Shown here: positions 37,233 to 45,562 of the stretch, one piece after another | Layout of the letters: each line of letters starts with the position of its first letter | Position numbering within the stretch: the first letter of the stretch is position 1 | Assembly (NCBI RefSeq): GCF_003028575.1 | Contig: NZ_PYUD01000001.1 | Location: 372,001 to 436,000 of the forward strand | Reading direction: 5' to 3' | From: Halomonas urumqiensis | GTDB lineage: Bacteria; Pseudomonadota; Gammaproteobacteria; Pseudomonadales; Halomonadaceae | Length of the DNA stretch: 64,000 nt | The notes under the pieces: generated by a model | Databases searched by the model: none | The model's input: only the letters and a program-made list of their open reading frames with translations | What the model was told of the DNA's origin: nothing | Program-made: the position numbers and the translations under genes

Positions 37233-37277
37233 AGCTTGAAGCTTGAAGAGCGTCGCTTCGCTCCTGGAAGCTGGAAG
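37233..37277 (+). repeat. 45-bp dispersed repeat, copy B
   Basis: It starts 5 bases after the lgt stop and is 43/45 identical to the inverted copy at 34459-34503. It consists of tandem GCTTGAA units, a hairpin GAGCG-TCGCTT-CGCTC and GCTGGAA units. A shorter fragment in opposite orientation (CTTCCAGCTTGAG) follows at 37315-37327. Confidence 0.78.
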
Positions 37278-37329
37278 GAAAGACTTGACCACAAGGCTGG
37301 TGACGTCATTCTGCCTTCCAGCTTGAGCC

Positions 37330-37358
37330 TTACGGCCATGCTGGCCTCTGTGTAGAAT
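37330..37358 (+). promoter_or_regulatory. Candidate promoter of thyA
   Basis: TTACGG (37330-37335) and TAGAAT (37353-37358) are spaced by 17 bases, giving a plausible start about 40 bases upstream of ATG 37406. If used, the upstream GTG at 37361 could not serve as a translation start. Sequence-based only. Confidence 0.4.
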
Positions 37359-37405
37359 GAGTGACCCATTTCCCAGCCGTCGAAGCCACCGTGATTGACG
37401 ATACA

Positions 37406-38242
37406 ATGTCCACTTCCGAGTCGCCCGCTCTTGAGCAACCCGCTCTCGAGCAACCCTATTTGGACCTGATGCGTACCGTGCTGGAAACCGGCGTGGAGCG
37501 TGACGACCGCACCGGGGTGGGCACCCGCTCGGTGTTCGGCCACCAGATGCGCTTCGACCTGGCGCGGGGCTTTCCGCTGGTCACCACCAAGAAGCTGCAC
37601 CTGCGCTCGATCATTCACGAACTGCTGTGGTTCCTGCGCGGCGACACCAACATCGCCTATCTCAAGGAGCATGGGGTTCGAATCTGGGACGAATGGGCCG
37701 ACGAGAATGGCGATCTCGGCCCCGTCTACGGCTATCAATGGCGCAGTTGGCCGGCGCCGGGTGGCGGCCATGTCGATCAGATCGACACGCTTCTCGAGCA
37801 GATTCGCACCAACCCCGGCTCGCGACGGTTGATCGTCTCCGCCTGGAATCCGGCCCTGGTCGACGAGATGGCCCTGCCGCCATGCCACTGCCTGTTCCAG
37901 TTCTACGTCGCCGAAGGGCGGCTCTCCTGCCAGTTGTATCAGCGCAGTGCCGATATCTTCCTGGGCGTGCCTTTCAACATCGCCAGCTACGCGCTGCTGA
38001 CGCGGATGATCGCCCAGGTCTGTGGCCTGGCGCCCGGCGAGTTCATCCACACCCTGGGCGATGCCCACCTTTACATGAACCATCTCGAGCAGGCCGAGCT
38101 GCAGCTTTCACGCTCGCCTCGCGCCGCGCCGCGCCTTACGCTCGAGCCAAGCATCGATGACCTGTTTGCGTTTCGCTTCGAGCACATTGCCATCGAAGAC
38201 TACGACCCGCATCCCCACATCAAGGCCGAGGTGGCGGTATGA
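37406..38242 (+). CDS. thyA: Thymidylate synthase
   Basis: This 278-residue enzyme methylates dUMP to dTMP using 5,10-methylenetetrahydrofolate. Active-site Cys lies in [13 protein letters not shown]; the other conserved blocks are [36 protein letters not shown] and [22 protein letters not shown] 37406 gives a short N-terminal extension relative to E. coli ThyA, containing the duplicated peptide [10 protein letters not shown] from a 15-bp tandem repeat. It overlaps folA by 4 bases, fitting the joint role in folate cycling. Confidence 0.94.
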   Translation: MSTSESPALEQPALEQPYLDLMRTVLETGVERDDRTGVGTRSVFGHQMRFDLARGFPLVTTKKLHLRSIIHELLWFLRGDTNIAYLKEHGVRIWDEWADENGDLGPVYGYQWRSWPAPGGGHVDQIDTLLEQIRTNPGSRRLIVSAWNPALVDEMALPPCHCLFQFYVAEGRLSCQLYQRSADIFLGVPFNIASYALLTRMIAQVCGLAPGEFIHTLGDAHLYMNHLEQAELQLSRSPRAAPRLTLEPSIDDLFAFRFEHIAIEDYDPHPHIKAEVAV

Positions 38243-38760
38243 CCGACGAGACCCTGATCCCCATCGCCATGATCGCCGCCATGGCTCGCAACCGGGTGAT
38301 CGGCGTGGACAACCAGCTTCCCTGGTACTTGCCGGAAGATCTCAAGTTCTTCAAGAGCATGACCCAGGCCAAGCCGCTGGTGATGGGGCGCAAGACCTTT
38401 CAGTCGATCGGTCGCCCGTTGCCGGGGCGTCTCAATATTGTGGTCACCCGCGACACCGAATTCGCCCATGACGGCGTGCGGGTGTGCCATGACCTGCCCG
38501 CCGCACTGGCATTGGCCGACCAGCAGGCCACCATCGATGCCAGCGACGAAATCATGGTGATGGGTGGCGCCGAGATCTACGCCCAGGCGCTGCCCAGTGC
38601 CAGCCGCTTGTACCTCACCGAGGTCGATATCGAGGTGGAAGGCGATGCACGCTTTCCTGAACTCGACATGGCCGAATGGGAAGAAGTGCAGCGCGTCGCG
38701 GGTAGCCCCGCCGAGGGCCAGCCCGGTTACCGCTTTGTGGTGTATCAGCGGAGGGGGTGA
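38239..38760 (+). CDS. folA: Dihydrofolate reductase
   Basis: This 173-residue enzyme regenerates tetrahydrofolate from the dihydrofolate made by ThyA. It has the N-terminal [18 protein letters not shown], the substrate-binding acidic residue in YLPEDLKFF, and the cofactor-site segments [16 protein letters not shown] and [13 protein letters not shown]. It is translationally coupled to thyA through ATGA. Downstream, three overlapping palindromes (38782-38854) may end the transcript. Confidence 0.94.
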   Translation: MTDETLIPIAMIAAMARNRVIGVDNQLPWYLPEDLKFFKSMTQAKPLVMGRKTFQSIGRPLPGRLNIVVTRDTEFAHDGVRVCHDLPAALALADQQATIDASDEIMVMGGAEIYAQALPSASRLYLTEVDIEVEGDARFPELDMAEWEEVQRVAGSPAEGQPGYRFVVYQRRG

Positions 38761-38781
38761 ATATGTCGGCGCTCTTAGTCG

Positions 38782-38854
38782 TGTCGGCACTCTTTTCGAC
38801 AAGCTTGTGCCGACAAAACGCCTGTCGGCACAGGGCGACATTTGTCATGTCGCC
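38782..38854. repeat. Overlapping palindromes with alternative pairing after folA
   Basis: TGTCGGCAC (38782-38790) can pair with GTGCCGACA (38807-38815), but that segment, as TGTGCCGACA (38806-38815), also pairs perfectly with TGTCGGCACA (38823-38832). A third hairpin GGCGACA-TTTGTCA-TGTCGCC follows at 38834-38854. The first two are mutually exclusive, as in attenuator-like leaders. No T-run follows. The region lies between folA and the ProQ-domain gene. Confidence 0.6.
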
Positions 38855-38924
38855 ATAACTGGCACAGACTCACCCTGTTGATCAAAAAAGCCCTTCAACA
38901 AGAGCTTGCCTGGAGGAAACCGGT

Positions 38925-40061
38925 TTGAACGAGGAACGCTCAACCCGTCTGTTGGACGCCCTGGAGGGTCGTACCGAGACCCTGCTTGCCACGCTGCAAA
39001 CAGAACGCGCCCAGCGACAGGCGCTTCAGGCAAGGATTGCCGAGCTGGATGCCCGCCTGCGTGAGCACAACGCCAGCCGCCTGGAACTGCTCGAGGAAAA
39101 CCGCGAACTCGACGAGCAGAATCGCGAGCTCGAAGAGCACAACCGTCATCTACATGAGCGCCTGGCCGGCAACCCTGACGAAAGCGAAGGGCGCTTCCCG
39201 CGATCGGCGCGCCGCTCTCAGGGGCTCTCGGCACTGATGGGTCGTAGGCCCCCGGCCGAACACGCCAAGCTCCGCGTCGCCGATGACGCCAAGGCCAAAG
39301 CGAAAGCGCCGGATGAGGCAGCCCAAAGCGATCCTGCCCACAACGATCTAGCCAGAAGCGAATCAGCCCAGCAACAGGCAGCCTCTAAAGCATCCCGCCC
39401 TGATGCGTCGGCATCACAGAATCGGTCAGCTGACCCATTCGTCACGTCGCAAGCTACCGAATCCCCGGCGGCCAGTACCCAGCCCGGCCAGAACGATCTG
39501 CCCATCGGCGATGCGCCTTCGCCGCAAGCATTGCTTGCAGAATGGTACCAACGCTATGGCAACGCCTTCTTCAAGGGCCATACGCGCCCGCTGAAGGTCG
39601 GCATTCACGAGGAACTCTCCGCCCTCGAGCCATGGCCCGAAAAACTCGTCAAGCGGGCGCTTGCCTGTTACGTGAATCTGCCGCGTTACCTGAAGGCCGT
39701 GCGAGAGGGCGCCGAGCGTATCGACCTGCAAGGCAAGCCTGCCGGTAGCGTCGACAGCAAGGCAGCCGAGCATGCCAGAAAGAAGCTCGATAGATTGCAG
39801 AGCGAGCGTCGCAAGCCCGGCACTGGTCACAAGCCCATTGGCCAAAAGTCCGGCGGCCAAAAACCTGGTTCAGGCCCGCAAGCCAACCCCGGCCCAGCAA
39901 AAAACCAGCCCCGCAAGTCAGGCCCCTCCAAGCAAGAGCCCGTCATGCAAGAGCCAGCCCCCGCCAGCGACATAACGTCGCAGGGTGGTGCGCACCAAGC
40001 CACGCCCGCCACGTTGGAAGAGAAGCTTTCGGCACTGCTCGCCAAGCACAATCAGCAGTGA
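38925..40061 (+). CDS. Long ProQ/FinO-domain RNA-binding protein
   Basis: This is a 378-residue protein with three parts. Residues 1-80 are a coiled coil rich in Glu/Arg/Leu (ENRELDEQNRELEEHNRHL). About 90-200 is a low-complexity Ala/Ser/Gln linker. About 205-285 is a ProQ/FinO domain (LLAEWYQRYGNAFFKGHTRP, then LKRALACYVNLPRYLKAV-like sequence). A Lys/Pro/Gln-rich tail follows. ProQ proteins bind structured sRNAs and mRNA 3' ends. The start is TTG 38925 with GGAGG 8 bases upstream. The N-terminal coiled coil is not part of canonical ProQ and could drive oligomerisation. Confidence 0.78.
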   Translation: MNEERSTRLLDALEGRTETLLATLQTERAQRQALQARIAELDARLREHNASRLELLEENRELDEQNRELEEHNRHLHERLAGNPDESEGRFPRSARRSQGLSALMGRRPPAEHAKLRVADDAKAKAKAPDEAAQSDPAHNDLARSESAQQQAASKASRPDASASQNRSADPFVTSQATESPAASTQPGQNDLPIGDAPSPQALLAEWYQRYGNAFFKGHTRPLKVGIHEELSALEPWPEKLVKRALACYVNLPRYLKAVREGAERIDLQGKPAGSVDSKAAEHARKKLDRLQSERRKPGTGHKPIGQKSGGQKPGSGPQANPGPAKNQPRKSGPSKQEPVMQEPAPASDITSQGGAHQATPATLEEKLSALLAKHNQQ

Positions 40062-40619
40062 GCCCCCAGCCACCGGTCTGATCGGTTGGATGAAATGTAC
40101 GGTGCATAGAACGGCGCACAAGGCGGCGCATAAGATGGCGCAAAGCACGGTTCTAAAGACGGGTTGTTCGCGAACACCGTTTGCACCGGCCGCCTCCATG
40201 GGTCGTGCTTATCGCATGAGCTTATGCAGCGTTGACAGTTAGCTGACTTGCCAATGTCACATGCGCTGGGCATGATGTTCACGTTCGGCGATACCCGTTC
40301 ACCGGTTCAGGGTAACGGGGCATCACGACACTGATCGCAGGGGAAGGTTCCGTAGGGACGATCCGGCACGAAGGAAAACAGTGTTTTTTCTGGTTGCGTT
40401 CCCGAATTGCTCGGTATAAAGTTCTTCCTGCGAGCATTGGACTATAACAAGGCTTGACTGAGGCGATGACACCCATCTGCACGCCTCCCGGGAGGGAGCA
40501 AGGCAGGAATGGAAAAAGAGCATGCCCGGCAAGCCGACTGCCTCGACCCACCGGATAATCCGAGTGGCAAAAATGGCAGAAACGATCGAAACAGAAAGCT
40601 AGTCAAAGGAACCGAGATC
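40062..40619. other. 558-base gap between the ProQ-domain and porin genes
   Basis: No convincing gene is present. It holds four tandem 12-bp units at 40099-40146 (ACGGTGCATAGA, ACGGCGCACAAG, GCGGCGCATAAG, ATGGCGCAAAGC), a CCCGTT/AACGGG inverted repeat at 40294-40319, and a perfect 12-bp palindrome CCTCCCGGGAGG at 40484-40495. The last 200 bases, with AT-rich stretches around 40410-40450, probably contain the porin promoter and a long leader, but no hexamer pair is clear enough to call. Confidence 0.5.
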
Positions 40620-41690
40620 ATGAAAAAGACACTGTTAGCGACTGCTATCGCCGGCGCCGTGGCCCTCTCCGCCGCTACCGCCCAGGCAGCTACCGTTTAT
40701 GACCAGGACGGCACCAAGCTGGACGTCAATGGCCGTATCGCCATGGGTATCCGCGGTGGCGGCCCCGAGTACAATGCCAATGACGAGCTGATCGACAACG
40801 GCGAAGAGTTCGTCGATGTCTATTCCCGTCTGGGCCTGACCATGAGCCATATGGTCAACTCCGACGTGACCGCCTTCGGTCGTGTCGAGTGGCGCTTCAC
40901 CGGCGATGAGCGCAACACCGCTCAGGGCTTCAACGAAGTGCGTCACAGCTACATCGGCCTGCGCAGCAACGCCTACGGTACCGTTCAGGCCGGTAACTAC
41001 GACAGCTTCTACAACAGCTTCGTTGCCTCGCCGTTCGACGTCTACCTCGACCGTGGTCTGGAGCTGACCCAGAACGCCTCTGTCACCGGTTCCAACGGTG
41101 GTGGCGAGCAGGCGCGTGGCGACTCCATCGGCTACATCACTCCGAACCTGGAAGGCTTCACCGCCTTCATCAGTGCCAAGCACTATTCCGATCGTGGTGA
41201 CGTCGAGCCGTCACGCGGTTCCGTGGTGGCCACCCAGGGTGGTGCGACCTACGAAATCGACGCACTGCGTCTGGCCCTCGGTTACGCCGAAGGCACCGTG
41301 CGCGGCGGCGGCACTGGTGAGAACATCTACGGCACCACCGCGTCTTACGAGTTCATGCCTGGCTTCTCTGGCCGCATCGGCTATGAAATGCGTGACGACC
41401 ACACCGTGCGTGGCGGTGGTTACGACACCATCGGCCTGGGCGGTACCTACGCGTTTGACGCCTGGAAGTTCCACGCCGACGTCTACAACATCGACCCGGA
41501 CAACGCCGATAGCCGCACTTCCTGGGCCGCTGGCGCCTACTACAACGTCTCCAGCAACTTCGATGTGTTCCTGGAGCTGCAGCAGGCTGACCAGCAGTCC
41601 ATCAACGTCACTATCGACGGCCTGGACTCCGACGTCACCGCCGACGGCGACGACATGTACTGGCTGACTGGCGCTCGCTACCACTTCTAA
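40620..41690 (+). CDS. General outer-membrane porin
   Basis: This is a 356-residue Gram-negative porin. The signal peptide is KKTLLATAIAGAVALSAATA with cleavage after AQA. The mature part starts ATVYDQDGTKLDVNGRIAMG, has beta-strand alternation throughout and ends in an aromatic residue (RYHF), the signal for the Bam machinery. An AAAGGA site precedes ATG 40620, so a longer in-frame start at 40509 is rejected. A strong terminator follows. It probably forms trimeric diffusion channels for small solutes. Confidence 0.92.
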   Translation: MKKTLLATAIAGAVALSAATAQAATVYDQDGTKLDVNGRIAMGIRGGGPEYNANDELIDNGEEFVDVYSRLGLTMSHMVNSDVTAFGRVEWRFTGDERNTAQGFNEVRHSYIGLRSNAYGTVQAGNYDSFYNSFVASPFDVYLDRGLELTQNASVTGSNGGGEQARGDSIGYITPNLEGFTAFISAKHYSDRGDVEPSRGSVVATQGGATYEIDALRLALGYAEGTVRGGGTGENIYGTTASYEFMPGFSGRIGYEMRDDHTVRGGGYDTIGLGGTYAFDAWKFHADVYNIDPDNADSRTSWAAGAYYNVSSNFDVFLELQQADQQSINVTIDGLDSDVTADGDDMYWLTGARYHF

Positions 41691-41737
41691 GCCTGGCACT
41701 TGCCAGCAACTGGAAGAGCGAAGCCCAATGGCTAACG

Positions 41738-41766
41738 AAGCCGGCCCCACAAGGGCCGGCTTTTTT
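41738..41766 (+). terminator. Intrinsic terminator of the porin gene
   Basis: Stem AAGCCGGCCC paired with GGGCCGGCTT around a 5-base loop, followed by a T-run. It lies 47 bases after the porin stop and separates it from the capsule operon. Confidence 0.92.
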
Positions 41767-42103
41767 GCGTGGTGCGCAAGGTGCTCTGCGATTCTGTTAT
41801 TTGCCGTGCTAATTTCAATTCGGCGGGTGTTTGGCTGGAGGTTAAAGGCCACGTCACCTAAAATGGCATCCTCAATTTTCCCCTTGAGCCGCCTCATGAC
41901 TTCGGCTCAGGGTGATGTCGGCAGGGCATGGGAATGCGCCCGGTAAAATCCCTGGGCGGTAGCGTGCCTGAACGCCTGAGCTGGCATTTCCTCAACAGCG
42001 TTCATCAACAGCCTATTTCGCGACGGCCAGTCTTCAATAACCCGTTTCACCATGCTTTCTCATGGCATGCCATCTTTGCAGCATGACTCTTCAGGGAACC
42101 GCG
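41767..42103 (+). other. Leader region of the capsule operon
   Basis: This 337-base gap contains no gene. It includes a TGAGCC/GGCTCA stem at 41885-41909 and the ops-like element at 41955-41966 and ends at the ribosome site (AGGGA) of the first capsule-locus gene. The promoter must lie upstream of 41955 but no clear hexamers were found. Confidence 0.55.
41955..41966 (+). promoter_or_regulatory. ops element (RfaH recruitment site) in a JUMPstart-like leader
   Basis: GGCGGTAGCGTG matches the operon polarity suppressor element found in leaders of enterobacterial LPS, capsule and F-factor operons. There it pauses RNA polymerase and loads RfaH, which lets transcription run through long, poorly translated operons. 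It lies 138 bases upstream of the first gene of a capsule operon more than 21 kb long, exactly where it would be expected. The match is by sequence; an RfaH gene is not in the window. Confidence 0.72.
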
Positions 42104-42517
42104 ATGTCGATACTGATCTCACCCCAGCGCTCTTCACGATGGTGCCAAACGGCCCTGGTTGCCTTGCTTGGCCTGGCGCTCACTGGTTGCGCGGCACAAA
42201 GCGGCATGTCCGACCTTTCCGCTGGCGGCACCGTGAGCGGTGCACCGGGCACCGCTCTGGATGAAAATCTCAACGGCTTCCTGGCCCAGGCACCGGCCGG
42301 TGCCGTGGTCAATCTGGCGGAAAGTCCCTGGGGGGCCAATGTCGAGGTCATCGCCGATGCCCCCTATTTTTCCGCCAGCGGGCGTGAGTGCCGCAAGCTG
42401 CGGATCGTCACGGCCAATGCGTCCAACCGTCAGGCCGTGGCCTGCGAAACCGCTGAAGGCTGGCAGGCGCGGCGTCTGGTGACCGATGCAACAGCTACTA
42501 CAGGGAGTGCACGCTGA
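42104..42517 (+). CDS. Small outer-membrane lipoprotein at the head of the capsule operon
   Basis: This is a 137-residue protein with a lipoprotein signal (ALVALLGLALTGC, lipobox LTGC). The C-terminal part (SASGRECRKLRI... QAVACETAEGWQARRLV) contains two Cys about 20 residues apart in a beta-rich pattern that resembles the DVU3141-type/surface-antigen C-terminal domains. An AGGGA site at 7 bases supports ATG 42104. It overlaps kpsD as TGATG-type coupling, so it may help assemble or anchor the export channel. Function otherwise unknown. Confidence 0.72.
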   Translation: MSILISPQRSSRWCQTALVALLGLALTGCAAQSGMSDLSAGGTVSGAPGTALDENLNGFLAQAPAGAVVNLAESPWGANVEVIADAPYFSASGRECRKLRIVTANASNRQAVACETAEGWQARRLVTDATATTGSAR

Positions 42518-44244
42518 TGAGCCAGGCACTGAGACGTAGAGGGAATGGGGGCGTTCGCACTGCGCTGTGCGGCCTGCTTTGTATGGCCTTGCCCATGTTC
42601 GCCCAGGCGCAGTCGGTCAGCTTGCCGAGTGGCATGCTGCCTGAGTCACAACAGGCCCAGGCGATTCCCGAACAGATCGATGAGCAGCCGCGAGCCGATT
42701 GGCGCGGTGAAGGCACCTACGGCCCGGTGCCCCAGGAACAGCTCGACGAGGCCGCCGACAGCCTGCCACCCTTCGGCGCCAACCTCTTCGAAGGGGGCTT
42801 TCGTGGCACCATGGCCGATGGCCTGAACCCCTCATATCGAGTCAAGCCGGGCGACCAGGTCACCCTGCGTGTCTGGGGAGCCGCCGAGATCGAGAGCGTG
42901 CTCACGGTCGATGCGCAAGGCAACGTCTTCATCCCGAGCATTGGCCCACTGCCCGTGCAGGGTCAGAACAGCCAGCAACTCGATGCCTCGGTGCGTCAGG
43001 CCATTCAGTCGGTGTATCCGGAAAACGTGCAGGTCTACACCAACGTCCAGGGCGTGCAGCCGGTCGGTGTCTTCGTCACGGGTTACGTCGACAATCCCGG
43101 CCGCTATGCCGGCACGCCCAGCGATTCGCTGCTGTACTTCCTCGATCAGGCCGGTGGCATCGATGACACCCTGGGCAGCTATCGCCGCATCCGGGTGATG
43201 CGCGACAACCAGACCGTCGCCAATGTCGACCTCTACGACTTCCTTATCAATGGTGATATTCCCCGCCCGCAGTTCCGCGATGGCGACACTGTGGTGGTGG
43301 AAGAGCGTGGCCCCTCCATCGCCGTGGTCGGCGACGTGCACCGCGAGTACCGCTACGAGCTCACCGGGGACCGCCTCACCGGTGCCGAGGTGGTCAACCT
43401 GGCGCGCCTGAAATCCGGCGTCTCCCATGTGCTGGTGCGCGGTTCGCGTGACGATGGCCCCTTTGCGCGTTACTACCCGCTCAACGCCTTCAGTGGACAG
43501 ATGATCAGCAGCGGCGACGAAGTGCTGTTCAGCGCCGATCAGCGCGACGAAACCATCGTGGTGCAGGTGGAAGGCAGCTACTACGGTCCCTCGCGATACG
43601 CGCTGCCGCGCAATGCCCGGTTGAGCGAACTGCTCGATGCCGTCGCCGTGCCGCAGGACATGACCGCCGTGCGTAGCGTCTCGCTGCGCCGCGAAAGCGT
43701 CGCCGACCAGCAGCGTCAATCCCTGGAAGACAGCCTGCGACGGCTGGAAACCACCTACCTCGGTGCCTCCTCGGCCACCAACGAAGAAGCACAGATTCGC
43801 CTGCGCGAGGCCGAGCTGATTCAGTCGTTCGTCGAGCGTGCCGCGGAAGTCGAGCCCAATGGCCGGTTGGTAGTGGCCCACAACGACCGCATCACCGATA
43901 TCCGCCTGCAGGATGGCGATGTCATCACCATCCCTGAAGTATCGGATTCGATCCTGATCAGCGGCGAGATCGTGGTGCCCCAGGCGGTGGTCTACAACCA
44001 GGGCAAGAGCGTGCGTGACTACGTGGAAGGCGCCGGCGGCTTCACCCAGCGCGCCGACGACGACCACATCCTGGTGGTACGCCAGAACGGCGCCGTCGAG
44101 AACGCCGACAACGTCACCCTGCGGCCCGGCGACGAGATCCTCGTGATGCCCAAGGTGCCCACCAAGAACCTGCAACTGGCCACCAGCCTCACCCAGATCC
44201 TCTATCAGATCGCCGTGGCGACTAAAGTGGCGATTGATTTGTAG
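42517..44244 (+). CDS. kpsD: Capsule polysaccharide export protein (KpsD/Wza family, SLBB domains)
   Basis: This 575-residue exported protein has a signal peptide (GLLCMALPMFAQAQ), the Poly_export domain (YRVKPGDQVTLRVWGAAEIE at about residue 110) and repeated SLBB-type domains (VFVTGYVDNPGRYAGTPSDSL; ISGEIVVPQAVVYNQG). Length and architecture match KpsD of E. coli group 2 capsules (about 560 residues), which forms the periplasmic/outer-membrane conduit. It overlaps the lipoprotein gene by one base. The matching KpsM, KpsT and KpsE genes follow. Confidence 0.87.
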   Translation: MSQALRRRGNGGVRTALCGLLCMALPMFAQAQSVSLPSGMLPESQQAQAIPEQIDEQPRADWRGEGTYGPVPQEQLDEAADSLPPFGANLFEGGFRGTMADGLNPSYRVKPGDQVTLRVWGAAEIESVLTVDAQGNVFIPSIGPLPVQGQNSQQLDASVRQAIQSVYPENVQVYTNVQGVQPVGVFVTGYVDNPGRYAGTPSDSLLYFLDQAGGIDDTLGSYRRIRVMRDNQTVANVDLYDFLINGDIPRPQFRDGDTVVVEERGPSIAVVGDVHREYRYELTGDRLTGAEVVNLARLKSGVSHVLVRGSRDDGPFARYYPLNAFSGQMISSGDEVLFSADQRDETIVVQVEGSYYGPSRYALPRNARLSELLDAVAVPQDMTAVRSVSLRRESVADQQRQSLEDSLRRLETTYLGASSATNEEAQIRLREAELIQSFVERAAEVEPNGRLVVAHNDRITDIRLQDGDVITIPEVSDSILISGEIVVPQAVVYNQGKSVRDYVEGAGGFTQRADDDHILVVRQNGAVENADNVTLRPGDEILVMPKVPTKNLQLATSLTQILYQIAVATKVAIDL

Positions 44245-44269
44245 GCTGAGCAAGCGTCGAGGCCATCGT

Positions 44270-44590
44270 ATGCGTTTGACGGAAATTCAGAGACAGCGTA
44301 TCCAGCGGATCGTTGCTGAGGAGTTAGGGCCGAACACACAGGTCAAGCTGTTCGGCTCACGACTCGATGACGATGCCAAGGGAGGGGATATTGATCTTCT
44401 GATCGAGCTCGATCGCGAGGTTGAGCACCCCGCCCAGATCAGTGCGAAAATCAGCGTGAAGATCATGCGCGCCATGCATGGGCGCAAGGTGGATATTCTG
44501 CTCAATGCCCCGAACCTCGAGCAACTGGATATCCACAGGATAGCCAGCCACCAGGGAGTGAAGCTGTTCGATGAAGAACAATACCACTGA
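44270..44590 (+). CDS. MNT-type minimal nucleotidyltransferase (antitoxin-like)
   Basis: This is a 106-residue protein with the nucleotidyltransferase core motif GSRLDDDAKGGDIDLLIE, that is GS followed by a D-x-D pair. In MNT/HEPN modules such proteins modify (AMPylate) and silence the HEPN RNase. ATG 44270 lies 25 bases after kpsD. Its partner gene overlaps its 3' end but is truncated. The insertion of a TA-like pair between kpsD and kpsM is unusual for a capsule operon. Confidence 0.78.
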   Translation: MRLTEIQRQRIQRIVAEELGPNTQVKLFGSRLDDDAKGGDIDLLIELDREVEHPAQISAKISVKIMRAMHGRKVDILLNAPNLEQLDIHRIASHQGVKLFDEEQYH

Positions 44591-44738
44591 GCGGCTCGTC
44601 TTTCTTGAGCGAGTCGTTCAGAAAGAGATCAAGCACCTTCGCTACTCATCGGCAAATGTGTTTAGTTCACGATTCACTGTGGGTAAAGCCGAGTCCCTTG
44701 GCAGCGGGGATTGCTTTGATCATCAACCTACCAACTGA
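44571..44738 (+). pseudogene. Truncated HEPN-type partner of the MNT gene
   Basis: A 55-codon frame starts at ATG 44571 inside the 3' end of the MNT gene. It begins MKNNTTERLVFLERVVQKE and resembles the first helix of HEPN/HI0074-type partners, which normally continue for about 130-150 residues. Here it stops at 44738, after an off-pattern tail (SGDCFDHQPTN), and kpsM starts 8 bases later. The RNase motif region of a HEPN domain is absent. I read it as a 3' deletion, and a short functional peptide cannot be excluded. Confidence 0.6.
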
Positions 44739-44746
44739 AGAGAAAC

Positions 44747-45562
44747 ATGGTTCAACCAACGAATCCTGAATCCACCCGGCGCGGGCGCACCCCCTGGCAG
44801 GTCACCCGCAGCGTGTGGTACGCCATGTTCATGCGCGAGGCCATATCGCGCACCATGGCCGACCGCATGGGCTGGTTCTGGATGATCTTCGAGCCCGCGG
44901 CTTTCACCATGATCATGGTGGCCATTCGCGGCTTCATTCGTGGCGACCAGTTGATCGTGGGGGCCGACTTCATTCCCTGGATGATCGTCGGCATGATGGG
45001 CTTCTTCCTGGTGCGTGAAGGCATGCTACGCAGCCTGGGTGCGGTGGATGCCAACAGCGCGCTGTTCGCCTACCGCCAGGTGCAGCCCATCGATACAGTG
45101 CTGGTGCGCACTTTCCTTGAAGGCATGCTGCGCACCCTGGTGTTCCTGCTATTCATCGCTGGTGGGCTGATGCTGGGGCTGGATATTGCCCCCGATGATG
45201 CCCTGCTCGCCATGAGTTTCTGGTTCTCGCTTTGGTGCCTGGGGCTAGGGCTTGGGCTTATCGTTTCAGTGCTGGGTACGTTGGTACCGGAAGTCGCCAA
45301 GGTAGTCCGCATGCTTACGTTACCGCTGTTGATTCTTTCCGGGGTGATTCTGCCGTTGAATCAGTTGCCACACTGGCTGCTCGAGTACCTGATGTACAAC
45401 CCCATCGTGCATGGCATTGAAATTCTGCGCCTCGGCTTCTTCGAAGGCTATGTGGCGGTTCACGGCACCAGCGGCATCTACTTCTGGTTGTTCGCACTGA
45501 ACTGCCTGTCACTCGGTATGCTGCTGCATGTGCGGTTCGTCAAGCGGTTGAAGGCCAAATGA
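44747..45562 (+). CDS. kpsM: Capsule polysaccharide ABC transporter permease (KpsM type)
   Basis: This is a 271-residue ABC-2 family permease with about six membrane helices and a cytosolic N terminus rich in Arg. Segments such as RTMADRMGWFWMIFEPAAFT and the C-terminal YLMYNPIVHGIEILRLGFF are typical of polysaccharide exporters. With KpsT it moves lipid-linked capsule polymer across the inner membrane. It overlaps kpsT by 4 bases. Confidence 0.88.
   Translation: MVQPTNPESTRRGRTPWQVTRSVWYAMFMREAISRTMADRMGWFWMIFEPAAFTMIMVAIRGFIRGDQLIVGADFIPWMIVGMMGFFLVREGMLRSLGAVDANSALFAYRQVQPIDTVLVRTFLEGMLRTLVFLLFIAGGLMLGLDIAPDDALLAMSFWFSLWCLGLGLGLIVSVLGTLVPEVAKVVRMLTLPLLILSGVILPLNQLPHWLLEYLMYNPIVHGIEILRLGFFEGYVAVHGTSGIYFWLFALNCLSLGMLLHVRFVKRLKAK

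Noticed and set aside
37674..37684. GGTTCGAATC, which resembles a tRNA T-loop
   Set aside because: It lies inside conserved thyA codons and no acceptor or anticodon stem can be formed around it.
40509..40619. Upstream in-frame extension of the porin
   Set aside because: The signal peptide begins at 40620 with its own AAAGGA site; the extension would bury it.
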